Assembly: GCA_040954595.2 (NCBI GenBank)
Contig: CM082590.2
Location: forward strand, 8,556,001-8,620,000
Origin: Balanoglossus misakiensis
Lineage: Eukaryota; Hemichordata
Direction of reading: 5' to 3'
Length of the DNA: 64,000 nt
Shown: one piece after another, positions 1 through 15,000 of the stretch
Numbering within the stretch: the stretch's first letter is position 1
Layout of the letters: each line of letters starts with the position of its first letter
Position numbers and translations under genes: made by a program
Notes under the pieces: model-generated
Databases searched by the model: none
Told to the model about the DNA's origin: nothing
The model's input: the letters and a program-made list of their open reading frames with translations, nothing else

Positions 1-3000
1 TAACCCATGAAAAGTGACCACAGATGTCAAAATTTCCGAAATTGGCAAAGTGGGCATTCGTCATTTTATCATCATTTCCATGGCCTATAACCCATGAAAA
101 GTGACCACAGATGTCAAAATTTCCGAAATTGGCAAAGTGGGCATTCGTCATTTTATCATCATTTCCATGGCCTATAACCCATGAAAAGTGACCACAGATG
201 TCAAAATTTCCGAAATTGGCAAAGTGGGCATTCGTCATTTTATCATCATTTCCATGGCCTATAACCCATGAAAAGTGACCACAGATGTCAAAATTTCCGA
301 AATTGGCAAAGTGGGCATTCGTCATTTTATCATCATTTCCATGGCCTATAACCCATGAAAAGTGACCACAGATGTCAAAATTTCCGAAATTGGCAAAGTG
401 GGCATTCGTCATTTTATCATCATTTCCATGGCCTATAACCCATGAAAAGTGACCACAGATGTCAAAATTTCCGAAATTGGCAAAGTGGGCATTCGTCATT
501 TTATCATCATTTCCATGGCCTATAACCCATGAAAAGTGACCACAGATGTCAAAATTTCCGAAATTGGCAAAGTGGGCATTCGTCATTTTATCATCATTTC
601 CATGGCTATAACCCATGAAAAGTGACCACAGATGTCAAAATTTCCGAAATTGGCAAAGTGGGCATTCGTCATTTTATCATCATTTCCATGGCCTATAACC
701 CATGAAAAGTGACCACAGATGTCAAAATTTCCGAAATTGGCAAAGTGGGCGATTCGTCATTTTATCATCATTTCCATGGCCTATAACCCATGAAAAGGTG
801 ACCACAGATGTCAAAATTTCCGAAATTGGCAAAGTGGGCATTCGTCATTTTATCATCATTTCCATGGCCTATAACCCATGAAAAGTGACCACAGATGTCA
901 AAATTTCCGAAATTGGCAAAGTGGGCATTCGTCATTTTATCATCATTTCCATGGCCTATAACCCATGAAAAGTGACCACAGATGTCAAAATTTCCGAAAT
1001 TGGCAAAGTGGGCATTCGTCATTTTATCATCATTTCCATGGCCTATAACCCATGAAAAGTGACCACAGATGTCAAAATTTCCGAAATTGGCAAAGTGGGC
1101 ATTCGTCATTTTATCATCATTTCCATGGCCTATAACCCATGAAAAGTGACCACAGATGTCAAAATTTCCGAAATTGGCAAAGTGGGCATCGTCATTTTAT
1201 CATCATTTCCATGGCCTATAACCCATGAAAAGTGACCACAGATGTCAAAATTTCCGAAATTGGCAAAGTGGGCATTCGTCATTTTATCATCATTTCCATG
1301 GCCTATAACCCATGAAAAGTGACCACAGATGTCAAATTTCCGAAATTGGCAAAGTGGGCATTCTTCATTTTATCATCATTTCCATATAACCCATGAAAAT
1401 GTGACCACAGATGTCAAAATTTCCGAAATTGGCAAAGTGGGCATTCGTCATTTTATCATCATTTCCATGGCCTATAACCCATGAAAAGTGACCACAGATG
1501 TCAAATTTCCGAAATTGGCAAAGTGGGCATTCTTCATTTTATCATCATTTCCATGGCCTATAACCCATGAAAAGTGACCACAGATGTCAAAATTTCCGAA
1601 ATTGCAAAGTGGGCATTCGTCATTTTATCATCATTTCCATGGCCTATAACCATGAAAAGTCGANNNNNNNNNNNNNNNNNNNNNNNNNNNNNNNNNNNNN
1701 NNNNNNNNNNNNNNNNNNNNNNNNNNNNNNNNNNNNNNNNNNNNNNNNNNNNNNNNNNNNNNNTTTCCATGGCCTATAACCCATGAAAAGTGACCACAGA
1801 AGTCAAAATTTCCGAAATTGGCAAAGTGGGCATTGGTCATTTTATCATCATTTCCATGGCCTATAACCCATGAAAAGTGACCACAGATGTCAAAATTTCC
1901 GAAATTGGCAAAGTGGGCATTCGTCATTTTATCATCATTTCCATGGCCTATAACCCATGAAAAGTGACCACAGATGTCAAAATTTCCGAAATTGGCAAAG
2001 TGGGCATTCGTCATTTTATCATCATTTCCATGGCCTATAACCCATGAAAAGTGACCACAGATGTCAAAATTTCCGAAATTGGCAAAGTGGGCATTCGTCA
2101 TTTTATCATCATTTCCATGGCCTATAACCCATGAAAAGTGACCACAGATGTCAAAATTTCCGAAATTGGCAAAGTGGGCATTCGTCATTTTATCATCATT
2201 TCCATGGCCTATAACCCATGAAAAGTGACCACAGATGTCAAAATTTCCGAAATTGGCAAAGTGGGCATTCGTCATTTTATCATCATTTCCATGGCCTATA
2301 ACCCATGAAAAGTGACCACAGATGTCAAAATTTCCGAAATTGGCAAAGTGGGCATTCGTCATTTTATCATCATTTCCATGGCCTATAACCCATGAAAAGT
2401 GACCACAGATGTCAAAATTTCCGAAATTGGCAAAGTGGGCATTCGTCATTTTATCATCATTTCCATGGCCTATAACCCATGAAAAGTGACCACAGATGTC
2501 AAAATTTCCGAAATTGGCAAAGTGGGCATTCGTCATTTTATCATCATTTCCATGGCCTATAACCCATGAAAAGTGACCACAGATGTCAAAATTTCCGAAA
2601 TTGGCAAAGTGGGCATTCGTCATTTTATCATCATTTCCAGGGCCTATAACCCATGAAAAGTGACCACAGATGTCAAAATTTCCGAAATTGGCAAAGTGGG
2701 CATTCGTCATTTTATCATCATTTCCAGGGCCTATAACCCATGAAAAGTGACCACAGATGTCAAAATTTCCGAAATTGGCAAAGTGGGCATTCGTCATTTT
2801 ATCATCATTTCCATGGCCTATAACCCATGAAAAGTGACCACAGATGTCAAAATTTCCGAAATTGGCAAAGTGGGCATTCGTCATTTTATCATCATTTCCA
2901 TGGCCTATAACCCATGAAAAGTGACCACAGATGTCAAAATTTCCGAAATTGGCAAAGTGGGCATTCGTCATTTTATCATCATTTCCATGGCCTATAACCC

Positions 3001-6000
3001 ATGAAAAGTGACCACAGATGTCAAAATTTTCGAAATTGGCAAAGTGGGCATTCGTCATTTTATCATCATTTCCATGGCCTATAACCCATGAAAAGTGACC
3101 ACAGATGTCAAAATTTCCGAAATTGGCAAAGTGGGCATTCGTCATTTTATCATCATTTCCATGGCCTATAACCCATGAAAAGTGACCACAGATGTCAAAA
3201 TTTCCGAAATTGGCAAAGTGGGCATTCGTCATTTTATCATCATTTCCATGGCCTATAACCCATGAAAAGTGACCACAGATGTCAAAATTTCCGAAATTGG
3301 CAAAGTGGGCATTCGTCATTTTATCATCATTTCCATGGCCTATAACCCATGAAAAGTGACCACAGATGTCAAAATTTCCGAAATTGGCAAAGTGGGCATT
3401 CGTCATTTTATCATCATTTCCATGGCCTATAACCCATGAAAAGTGACCACAGATGTCAAAATTTCCGAAATTGGCAAAGTGGGCATTCGTCATTTTATCA
3501 TCATTTCCATGGCCTATAACCCATGAAAAGTGACCACAGATGTCAAAATTTCCGAAATTGGCAAAGTGGGCATTCGTCATTTTATCATCATTTCCATGGC
3601 CTATAACCCATGAAAAGTGACCACAGATGTCAAAATTTCCGAAATTGGCAAAGTGGGCATTCGTCATTTTATCATCATTTCCATGGCCTATAACCCATGA
3701 AAAGTGACCACAGATGTCAAAATTTCCGAAATTGGCAAAGTGGGCATTCGTCATTTTATCATCATTTCCATGGCCTATAACCCATGAAAAGTGACCACAG
3801 ATGTCAAAATTTCCGAAATTGGCAAAGTGGGCATTCGTCATTTTATCATCATTTCCATGGCCTATAACCCATGAAAAGTGACCACAGATGTCAAAATTTC
3901 CGAAATTGGCAAAGTGGGCATTCGTCATTTTATCATCATTTCCATGGCCTATAACCCATGAAAAGTGACCACAGATGTCAAAATTTCCGAAATTGGCAAA
4001 GTGGGCATTCGTCATTTTATCATCATTTCCAGGGCCTATAACCCATGAAAAGTGACCACAGATGTCAAAATTTCCGAAATTGGCAAAGTGGGCATTGGTC
4101 ATTTTATCATCATTTCCAGGGCCTATAACCCATGAAAAGTGACCACAGATGTCAAAATTTCCGAAATTGGCAAAGTGGGCATTCGTCATTTTATCATCAT
4201 TTCCATGGCCTATAACCCATGAGAAGTGACCACAGATGTCAAAATTTCCGAAATTGGCAAAGTGGGCATTCGTCATTTTATCATCATTTCCATGGCCTAT
4301 AACCCATGAGAAGTGACCACAGATGTCAAAATTTCCGAAATTGGCAAAGTGGGCATTCGTCATTTTATCATCATTTCCAGGGCCTATAACCCATGAGAAG
4401 TGACCACAGATGTCAAAATTTCCGAAATTGGCAAAGTGGGCATTCGTCATTTTATCATCATTTCCAGGGCCTATAACCCATGAAAAGTGACCACAGATGT
4501 CAAAATTTCCGAAATTGGCAAAGTGGGCATTCGTCATTTTATCATCATTTCCATGGCCTATAACCCATGAAAAGTGACCACAGATGTCAAAATTTCCGAA
4601 ATTGGCAAAGTGGGCATTCGTCATTTTATCATCATTTCCATGGCCTATAACCAATGAAAAGTGACCACAGATGTCAAAATTTCCGAAATTGGCAAAGTGG
4701 GCATTCGTCATTTTATCATCATTTCCATGGCCTATAACCCATGTAAAGTGACCACAGATGTCAAAATTTCCGAAATTGGCAAAGTGGGCATTCGTCATTT
4801 TATCATCATTTCCATGGCCTATAACCCATGAAAAGTGACCACAGATGTCAAAATTTCCGAAATTGGCAAAGTGGGCATTCGTCATTTTATCATCATTTCC
4901 ATGGCCTATAACCCATGAAAAGTGACCACAGATGTCAAAATTTCCGAAATTGGCAAAGTGGGCATTCGTCATTTTATCATCATTTCCATGGCCTATAACC
5001 CATGAAAAGTGACCACAGATGTCAAAATTTCCGAAATTGGCAAAGTGGGCATTCGTCATTTTATCATCATTTCCATGGCCTATACCCCATGAAAAGTGAC
5101 CACGGATGTCAAAATTTCCGAAATTGGCAAAGTGGGCATTCGTCATTTTATCATCATTTCCATGGCCTATAACCCATGAAAAGTGACCACGGATGTCAAA
5201 ATTTCCGAAATTGGCAAAGTGGGCATTCGTCATTTTATCATCATTTCCATGGCCTATAACCCATGAAAAGTGACCACAGATGTCAAAATTTCCGAAATTG
5301 GCAAAGTGGGCATTCGTCATTTTATCATCATTTCCATGGCCTATAACCCATGAAAAGTGACCACAGATGTCAAAATTTCCGAAATTGGCAAAGTGGGCAT
5401 TCGTCATTTTATCATCATTTCCATGGCCTATAACCCATGAAAAGTGACCACAGATGTCAAAATTTCCGAAATTGGCAAAGTGGGCATTCGTCATTTTATC
5501 ATCATTTCCAGGGCCTATAACCCATGAAAAGTGACCACAGATGTCAAAATTTCCGAAATTGGCAAAGTGGGCATTCGTCATTTTATCATCATTTCCAGGG
5601 CCTATAACCCATGAAAAGTGACCACAGATGTCAAAATTTCCGAAATTGGCAAAGTGGGCATTCGTCATTTTATCATCATTTCCATGGCCTATAACCCATG
5701 AAAAGTGACCACAGATGTCAAAATTTCCGAAATTGGCAAAGTGGGCATTCGTCATTTTATCATCATTTCCATGGCCTATAACCCATGAAAAGTGACCACA
5801 GATGTCAAAATTTCCGAAATTGGCAAAGTGGGCATTCGTCATTTTATCATCATTTCCATGGCCTATAACCCATGAAAAGTGACCACAGATGTCAAAATTT
5901 CCGAAATTGGCAAAGTGGGCATTCGTCATTTTATCATCATTTCCATGGCCTATAACCCATGAAAAGTGACCACAGATGTCAAAATTTCCGAAATTGGCAA

Positions 6001-9000
6001 AGTGGGCATTGGTCATTTTATCATCATTTCCATGGCCTATAACCCATGAAAAGTGACCACAGATGTCAAAATTTCCGAAATTGGCAAAGTGGGCATTCGT
6101 CATTTTATCATCATTTCCATGGCCTATAACCCATGAAAAGTGACCACAGATGTCAAAATTTCCGAAATTGGCAAAGTGGGCATTCGTCATTTTATCATCA
6201 TTTCCATGGCCTATAACCCATGAAAAGTGACCACAGATGTCAAAATTTCCGAAATTGGCAAAGTGGGCATTCGTCATTTTATCATCATTTCCAGGGCCTA
6301 TAACCCATGAAAAGTGACCACAGATGTCAAAATTTCCGAAATTGGCAAAGTGGGCATTCGTCATTTTATCATCATTTCCAGGGCCTATAACCCATGAAAA
6401 GTGACCACAGATGTCAAAATTTCCGAAATTGGCAAAGTGGGCATTCGTCATTTTATCATCATTTCCATGGCCTATAACCCATGAAAAGTGACCACAGATG
6501 TCAAAATTTCCGAAATTGGCAAAGTGGGCATTCGTCATATTATCATCATTTCCATGGCCTATAACCCATGAAAAGTGACCACAGATGTCAAAATTTCCGA
6601 AATTGGCAAAGTGGGCATTCGTCATATTATCATCATTTCCATGGCCTATAACCCATGAAAAGTGACCACAGATGTCAAAATTTCCGAAATTGGCAAAGTG
6701 GGCATTCGTCATTTTATCATCATTTCCATGGCCTATAACCCATGAAAAGTGACCACAGATGTCAAAATTTCCGAAATTGGCAAAGTGGGCATTCGTCATT
6801 TTATCATCATTTCCATGGCCTATAACCCATGAAAAGTGACCACAGATGTCAAAATTTCCGAAATTGGCAAAGTGGGCATTCGTCATTTTATCATCATTTC
6901 CATGGCCTATAACCCATGAAAAGTGACCACAGATGTCAAAATTTCCGAAATTGGCAAAGTGGGCATTCGTCATTTTATCATCATTTCCATGGCCTATAAC
7001 CCATGAAAAGTGACCACAGATGTCAAAATTTCCGAAATTGGCAAAGTGGGCATTCGTCATTTTATCATCATTTCCATGCCTATAACCCATGAAAAGTGAC
7101 CACAGATGTCAAAATTTCCGAAATTGGCAAAGTGGGCATTCGTCATTTTATCATCATTTCCAGGGCCTATAACCCATGAAAAGTGACCACAGATGTCAAA
7201 ATTTCCGAAATTGGCAAAGTGGGCATTCGTCATTTTATCATCATTTCCATGGCCTATAACCCATGAAAAGTGACCACAGATGTCAAAATTTCCGAAATTG
7301 GCAAAGTGGGCGTTCGTCATTTTATCATCATTTCCATGGCCTATAACCCATGAACGGTGACCACAGATGTCAAAATTTCCGAAATTGGCAAAGTGGGCGT
7401 TCGTCATTTTATCATCATTTCCATGGCCTATAACCCATGAAAGGTGACCACAGATGTCAAAATTTCCGAAATTGGCAAAGTGGGCATTCGTCATTTTATC
7501 ATCATTTCCATGGCCTATAACCCAAGAAAAGTGACCACAGATGTCAAAATTTCCGAAATTGGCAAAGTGGGCATTCGTCATTTTATCATCATTTCCATGG
7601 CCTATAACCCATGAAAAGTGACCACAGATGTCAAAATTTCCGAAATTGGCAAAGTGGGCATTCGTCATTTTATCATCATTTCCATGGCCTATAACCCATG
7701 AAAAGTGACCACAGATGTCAAAATTTCCGAAATTGGCAAAGTGGGCATTCGTCATTTTATCATCATTTCCATGGCCTATAACCCATGAAAAGTGACCACA
7801 GATGTCAAAATTTCCGAAATTGGCAAAGTGGGCATTCGTCATTTTATCATCATTTCCATGGCCTATAACCCATGAAAAGTGACCACAGATGTCAAAATTT
7901 CCGAAATTGGCAAAGTGGGCATTCGTCATTTTATCATCATTTCCATGGCCTATAACCCATGAAAAGTGACCACAGATGTCAAAATTTCCGAAATTGGCAA
8001 AGTGGGCATTCTTCATTTTATCATCATTTCCATGGCCTATAACCCATGAAAAGTGACCACAGATGTCAAAATTTTCGAAATTGGCAAAGTGGGCATTCGT
8101 CATTTTATCATCATTTCCATGGCCTATAACCCATGAAAAGTGACCACAGATGTCAAAATTTCCGAAATTGGCAAAGTGGGCATTCGTCATTTTATCATCA
8201 TTTCCATGGCCTATAACCCATGAAAAGTGACCACAGATGTCAAAATTTCCGAAATTGGCAAAGTGGGCATTCGTCATTTTATCATCATTTCCATGGCCTA
8301 TAACCCATGAAAAGTGACCACAGATGTCAAAATTTCCGAAATTGGCAAAGTGGGCATTCGTCATTTTATCATCATTTCCATGGCCTATAACCCATGAAAA
8401 GTGACCACAGATGTCAAAATTTCCGAAATTGGCAAAGTGGGCATTCGTCATTTTATCATCATTTCCATGGCCTATAACCCATGAAAAGTGACCACAGATG
8501 TCAAAATTTCCGAAATTGGCAAAGTGGGCATTCGTCATTTTATCATCATTTCCATGGCCTATAACCCATGAAAAGTGACCACAGATGTCAAAATTTCCGA
8601 AATTGGCAAAGTGGGCATTCGTCATTTTATCATCATTTCCAGGGCCTATAACCCATGAAAAGTGACCACAGATGTCAAAATTTCCGAAATTGGCAAAGTG
8701 GGCATTCGTCATTTTATCATCATTTCCATGGCCTATAACCCATGAAAAGTGACCACAGATGTCAAAATTTCCGAAATTGGCAAAGTGGGCATTCGTCATT
8801 TTATCATCATTTCCATGGCCTATAACCCATGAAAAGTGACCACAGATGTCAAAATTTCCGAAATTGGCAAAGTGGGCATTCGTCATTTTATCATCATTTC
8901 CATGGCCTATAACCCATGAAAAGTGACCACAGATGTCAAAATTTCCGAAATTGGCAAAGTGGGCATTCGTCATTTTATCATCATTTCCATGGCCTATAAC

Positions 9001-12000
9001 CCATGAAAAGTGACCACAGATGTCAAAATTTCCGAAATTGGCAAAGTGGGCATTCGTCATTTTATCATCATTTCCAGGGCCTATAACCCATGAAAAGTGA
9101 CCACAGATGTCAAAATTTCCGAAATTGGCAAAGTGGGCATTCGTCATTTTATCATCATTTCCATGGCCTATAACCCATGAAAAGTGACCACAGATGTCAA
9201 AATTTCCGAAATTGGCAAAGTGGGCATTCGTCATTTTATCATCATTTCCATGGCCTATAACCCATGAAAAGTGACCACAGATGTCAAAATTTCCGAAATT
9301 GGCAAAGTGGGCATTCGTCATTTTATCATCATTTCCATGGCCTATAACCCATGAAAAGTGACCACAGATGTCAAAATTTCCGAAATTGGCAAAGTGGGCA
9401 TTCGTCATTTTATCATCATTTCCATGGCCTATAACCCATGAAAAGTGACCACAGATGTCAAAATTTCCGAAATTGGCAAAGTGGGCATTCGTCATTTTAT
9501 CATCATTTCCATGGCCTATAACCCATGAAAAGTGACCACAGATGTCAAAATTTCCGAAATTGGCAAAGTGGGCATTCGTCATTTTATCATCATTTCCATG
9601 GCCTATAACCCATGAAAAGTGACCACAGATGTCAAAATTTCCGAAATTGGCAAAGTGGGCATTCGTCATTTTATCATCATTTCCATGGCCTATAACCCAT
9701 GAAAAGTGACCACAGATGTCAAAATTTCCGAAATTGGCAAAGTGGGCATTCGTCATTTTATCATCATTTCCATGGCCTATAACCCATGAAAAGTGACCAC
9801 AGATGTCAAAATTTCCGAAATTGGCAAAGTGGGCATTCGTCATTTTATCATCATTTCCATGGCCTATAACCCATGAAAAGTGACCACAGATGTCAAAATT
9901 TCCGAAATTGGCAAAGTGGGCATTCGTCATTTTATCATCATTTCCATGGCCTATAACCCATGAAAAGTGACCACAGATGTCAAAATTTCCGAAATTGGCA
10001 AAGTGGGCATTCGTCATTTTATCATCATTTCCAGGGCCTATAACCCATGAAAAGTGACCACAGATGTCAAAATTTCCGAAATTGGCAAAGTGGGCATTCG
10101 TCATTTTATCATCATTTCCATGGCCTATAACCCATGAAAAGTGACCACAGATGTCAAAATTTCCGAAATTGGCAAAGTGGGCATTCGTCATTTTATCATC
10201 ATTTCCATGGCCTATAACCCATGAAAAGTGACCACAGATGTCAAAATTTCCGAAATTGGCAAAGTGGGCATTCGTCATTTTATCATCATTTCCATGGCCT
10301 ATAACCCATGAAAAGTGACCACAGATGTCAAAATTTCCGAAATTGGCAAAGTGGGCATTCGTCATTTTATCATCATTTCCATGGCCTATAACCCATGAAA
10401 AGTGACCACAGATGTCAAAATTTCCGAAATTGGCAAAGTGGGCATTCGTCATTTTATCATCATTTCCATGGCCTATAACCCATGAAAAGTGACCACAGAT
10501 GTCAAAATTTCCGAAATTGGCAAAGTGGGCATTCGTCATTTTTATCATCATTTCCATGGCCTATAACCCATGAAAAGTGACCACAGATGTCAAAATTTCC
10601 GAAATTGGCAAAGTGGGCATTCGTCATTTTATCATCATTTCCATGGCCTATAACCCATGAAAAGTGACCACAGATGTCAAAATTTCCGAAATTGGCAAAG
10701 TGGGCATTCGTCATTTTATCATCATTTCCAGGGCCTATAACCCAAGAAAAGTGACCACAGATGTCAAAATTTCCGAAATTGGCAAAGTGGGCATTCGTCA
10801 TTTTATCATCATTTCCATGGCCTATAACCCATGAAAAGTGACCACAGATGTCAAAATTTCCGAAATTGGCAAAGTGGGCATTCGTCATTTTATCATCATT
10901 TCCATGGCCTATAACCCATGAAAAGTGACCACAGATGTCAAAATTTCCGAAATTGGCAAAGTGGGCATTCGTCATTTTATCATCATTTCCATGGCCTATA
11001 ACCCATGAAAAGTGACCACAGATGTCAAAATTTCCGAAATTGGCAAAGTGGGCATTCGTCATTTTATCATCATTTCCATGGCCTATAACCCATGAAAAGT
11101 GACCACAGATGTCAAAATTTCCGAAATTGGCAAAGTGGGCATTCGTCATTTTATCATCATTTCCAGGGCCTACAACCCATGAAAAGTGACCACAGATGTC
11201 AAAATTTCCGAAATTGGCAAAGTGGGCATTGGTCATTTTATCATCATTTCCAGGGCCTATAACCCATGAAAAGTGACCACAGATGTCAAAATTTCCGAAA
11301 TTGGCAAAGTGGGCATTGGTCATTTTATCATCATTTCCAGGGCCTATAACCCATGAAAAGTGACCACAGATGTCAAAATTTCCGAAATTGGCAAAGTGGG
11401 CATTCGTCATTTTATCATCATTTCCATGGCCTATAACCCATGAAAAGTGACCACAGATGTCAAAATTTCCGAAATTGGCAAAGTGGGCATTCGTCATTTT
11501 ATCATCATTTCCATGGCCTATAACCCATGAAAAGTGACCACAGATGTCAAAATTTCCGAAATTGGCAAAGTGGGCATTCGTCATTTTATCATCATTTCCA
11601 TGGCCTATAACCCATGAAAAGTGACCACAGATGTCAAAATTTCCGAAATTGGCAAAGTGGGCATTCGTCATTTTATCATCATTTCCATGGCCTATAACCC
11701 ATGAAAAGTGACCACAGATGTCAAAATTTCCGAAATTGGCAAAGTGGGCATTCGTCATTTTATCATCATTTCCATGGCCTATAACCCATGAAAAGTGACC
11801 ACAGATGTCAAAATTTCCGAAATTGGCAAAGTGGGCATTCGTCATTTTATCATCATTTCCATGGCCTATAACCCATGAAAAGTGACCACAGATGTCAAAA
11901 TTTCCGAAATTGGCAAAGTGGGCATTCGTCATTTTATCATCATTTCCATGGCCTATAACCCATGAAAAGTGACCACAGATGTCAAAATTTCCGAAATTGG

Positions 12001-15000
12001 CAAAGTGGGCATTCGTCATTTTATCATCATTTCCATGGCCTATAACCCATGAAAAGTGACCACAGATGTCAAAATTTCCGAAATTGGCAAAGTGGGCGTT
12101 CGTCATTTTATCATCATTTCCAGGGCCTATAACCCATGAAAGGTGACCACAGATGTCAAAATTTCCGAAATTGGCAAAGTGGGCGTTCGTCATTTTATCA
12201 TCATTTCCATGGCCTATAACCCATGAAAGGTGACCACAGATGTCAAAATTTCCGAAATTGGCAAAGTGGGCGTTCGTCATTTTATCATCATTTCCATGGC
12301 CTATAACCCAAGAAAAGTGACCACAGATGTCAAAATTTCCGAAATTGGCAAAGTGGGCTTTCGTCATTTTATCATCATTTCCATGGCCTATAACCCATGA
12401 AAAGTGACCACAGATGTCAAAATTTCCGAAATTGGCAAAGTGGGCATTCGTCATTTTATCATCATTTCCAGGGCCTATAACCCATGAAAAGTGACCACAG
12501 ATGTCAAAATTTCCGAAATTGGCAAAGTGGGCGTTCGTCATTTTATCATCATTTCCATGGCCTATAACCCATGAAAGGTGACCACAGATGTCAAAATTTC
12601 CGAAATTGGCAAAGTGGGCATTCGTCATTTTATCATCATTTCCATGGCCTATAACCCAAGAAAAGTGACCACAGATGTCAAAATTTCCGAAATTGGCAAA
12701 GTGGGCATTCGTCATTTTATCATCATTTCCAGGGCCTATAACCCATGAAAAGTGACCACAGATGTCAAAATTTCCGAAATTGGCAAAGTGGGCATTCGTC
12801 ATTTTATCATCATTTCCATGGCCTATAACCCATGAAAAGTGACCACAGATGTCAAAATTTCCGAAATTGGCAAAGTGGGCATTCGTCATTTTATCATCAT
12901 TTCCATGGCCTATAACCCATGAAAAGTGACCACAGATGTCAAAATTTCCGAAATTGGCAAAGTGGGCATTCGTCATTTTATCATCATTTCCATGGCCTAT
13001 AACCCATGAAAAGTGACCACAGATGTCAAAATTTCCGAAATTGGCAAAGTGGGCATTCGTCATTTTATCATCATTTCCATGGCCTATAACCCATGAAAAG
13101 TGACCACAGATGTCAAAATTTCCGAAATTGGCAAAGTGGGCATTCGTCATTTTATCATCATTTCCATGGCCTATAACCCATGAAAAGTGACCACAGATGT
13201 CAAAATTTCCGAAATTGGCAAAGTGGGCATTCGTCATTTTATCATCATTTCCATGGCCTATAACCCATGAAAAGTGACCACAGATGTCAAAATTTCCGAA
13301 ATTGGCAAAGTGGGCATTCGTCATTTTATCATCATTTCCATGGCCTATAACCCATGAAAAGTGACCACAGATGTCAAAATTTCCGAAATTGGCAAAGTGG
13401 GCATTCGTCATTTTATCATCATTTCCATGGCCTATAACCCATGAAAAGTGACCACAGATGTCAAAATTTCCGAAATTGGCAAAGTGGGCATTCGTCATTT
13501 TATCATCATTTCCATGGCCTATAACCCATGAAAAGTGACCACAGATGTCAAAATTTCCGAAATTGGCAAAGTGGGCATTCGTCATTTTATCATCATTTCC
13601 ATGGCCTATAACCCATGAAAAGTGACCACAGATGTCAAAATTTCCGAAATTGGCAAAGTGGGCATTCGTCATTTTATCATCATTTCCATGGCCTATAACC
13701 CATGAAAAGTGACCACAGATGTCAAAATTTCCGAAATTGGCAAAGTGGGCATTCGTCATTTTATCATCATTTCCATGGCCTATAACCCATGAAAAGTGAC
13801 CACAGATGTCAAAATTTTCGAAATTGGCAAAGTGGGCATTCGTCATTTTATCATCATTTCCATGGCCTATAACCCATGAAAAGTGACCACAGATGTCAAA
13901 ATTTCCGAAATTGGCAAAGTGGGCATTCGTCATTTTATCATCATTTCCATGGCCTATAACCCATGAAAAGTGACCACAGATGTCAAAATTTCCGAAATTG
14001 GCAAAGTGGGCATTTGTCATTTTATCATCATTTCCATGGCCTATAACCCATGAAAAGTGACCACAGATGTCAAAATTTCCGAAATTGGCAAAGTGGGCAT
14101 TCGTCATTTTATCATCATTTCCATGGCCTATAACCCATGAAAAGTGACCACAGATGTCAAAATTTCCGAAATTGGCAAAGTGGGCATTCGTCATTTTATC
14201 ATCATTTCCATGGCCTATAACCCATGAAAAGTGACCACAGATGTCAAAATTTCCGAAATTGGCAAAGTGGGCATTCGTCATTTTATCATCATTTCCAGGG
14301 CCTATAACCCATGAAAAGTGACCACAGATGTCAAAATTTCCGAAATTGGCAAAGTGGGCATTCGTCATTTTATCATCATTTCCAGGGCCTATAACCCATG
14401 AAAAGTGACCACAGATGTCAAAATTTCCGAAATTGGCAAAGTGGGCATTGGTCATTTTATCATCATTTCCAGGGCCTATAACCCATGAAAAGTGACCACA
14501 GATGTCAAAATTTCCGAAATTGGCAAAGTGGGCATTGGTCATTTTATCATCATTTCCAGGGCCTATAACCCATGAAAAGTGACCACAGATGTCAAAATTT
14601 CCGAAATTGGCAAAGTGGGCATTCGTCATTTTATCATCATTTCCATGGCCTATAACCCATGAAAAGTGACCACAGATGTCAAAATTTCCGAAATTGGCAA
14701 AGTGGGCATTCGTCATTTTATCATCATTTCCATGGCCTATAACCCATGAAAAGTGACCACAGATGTCAAAATTTCCGAAATTGGCAAAGTGGGCATTCGT
14801 CATTTTATCATCATTTCCATGGCCTATAACCCATGAAAAGTGACCACAGATGTCAAAATTTCCGAAATTGGCAAAGTGGGCATTCGTCATTTTATCATCA
14901 TTTCCATGGCCTATAACCCATGAAAAGTGACCACAGATGTCAAAATTTCCGAAATTGGCAAAGTGGGCATTCGTCATTTTATCATCATTTCCATGGCCTA

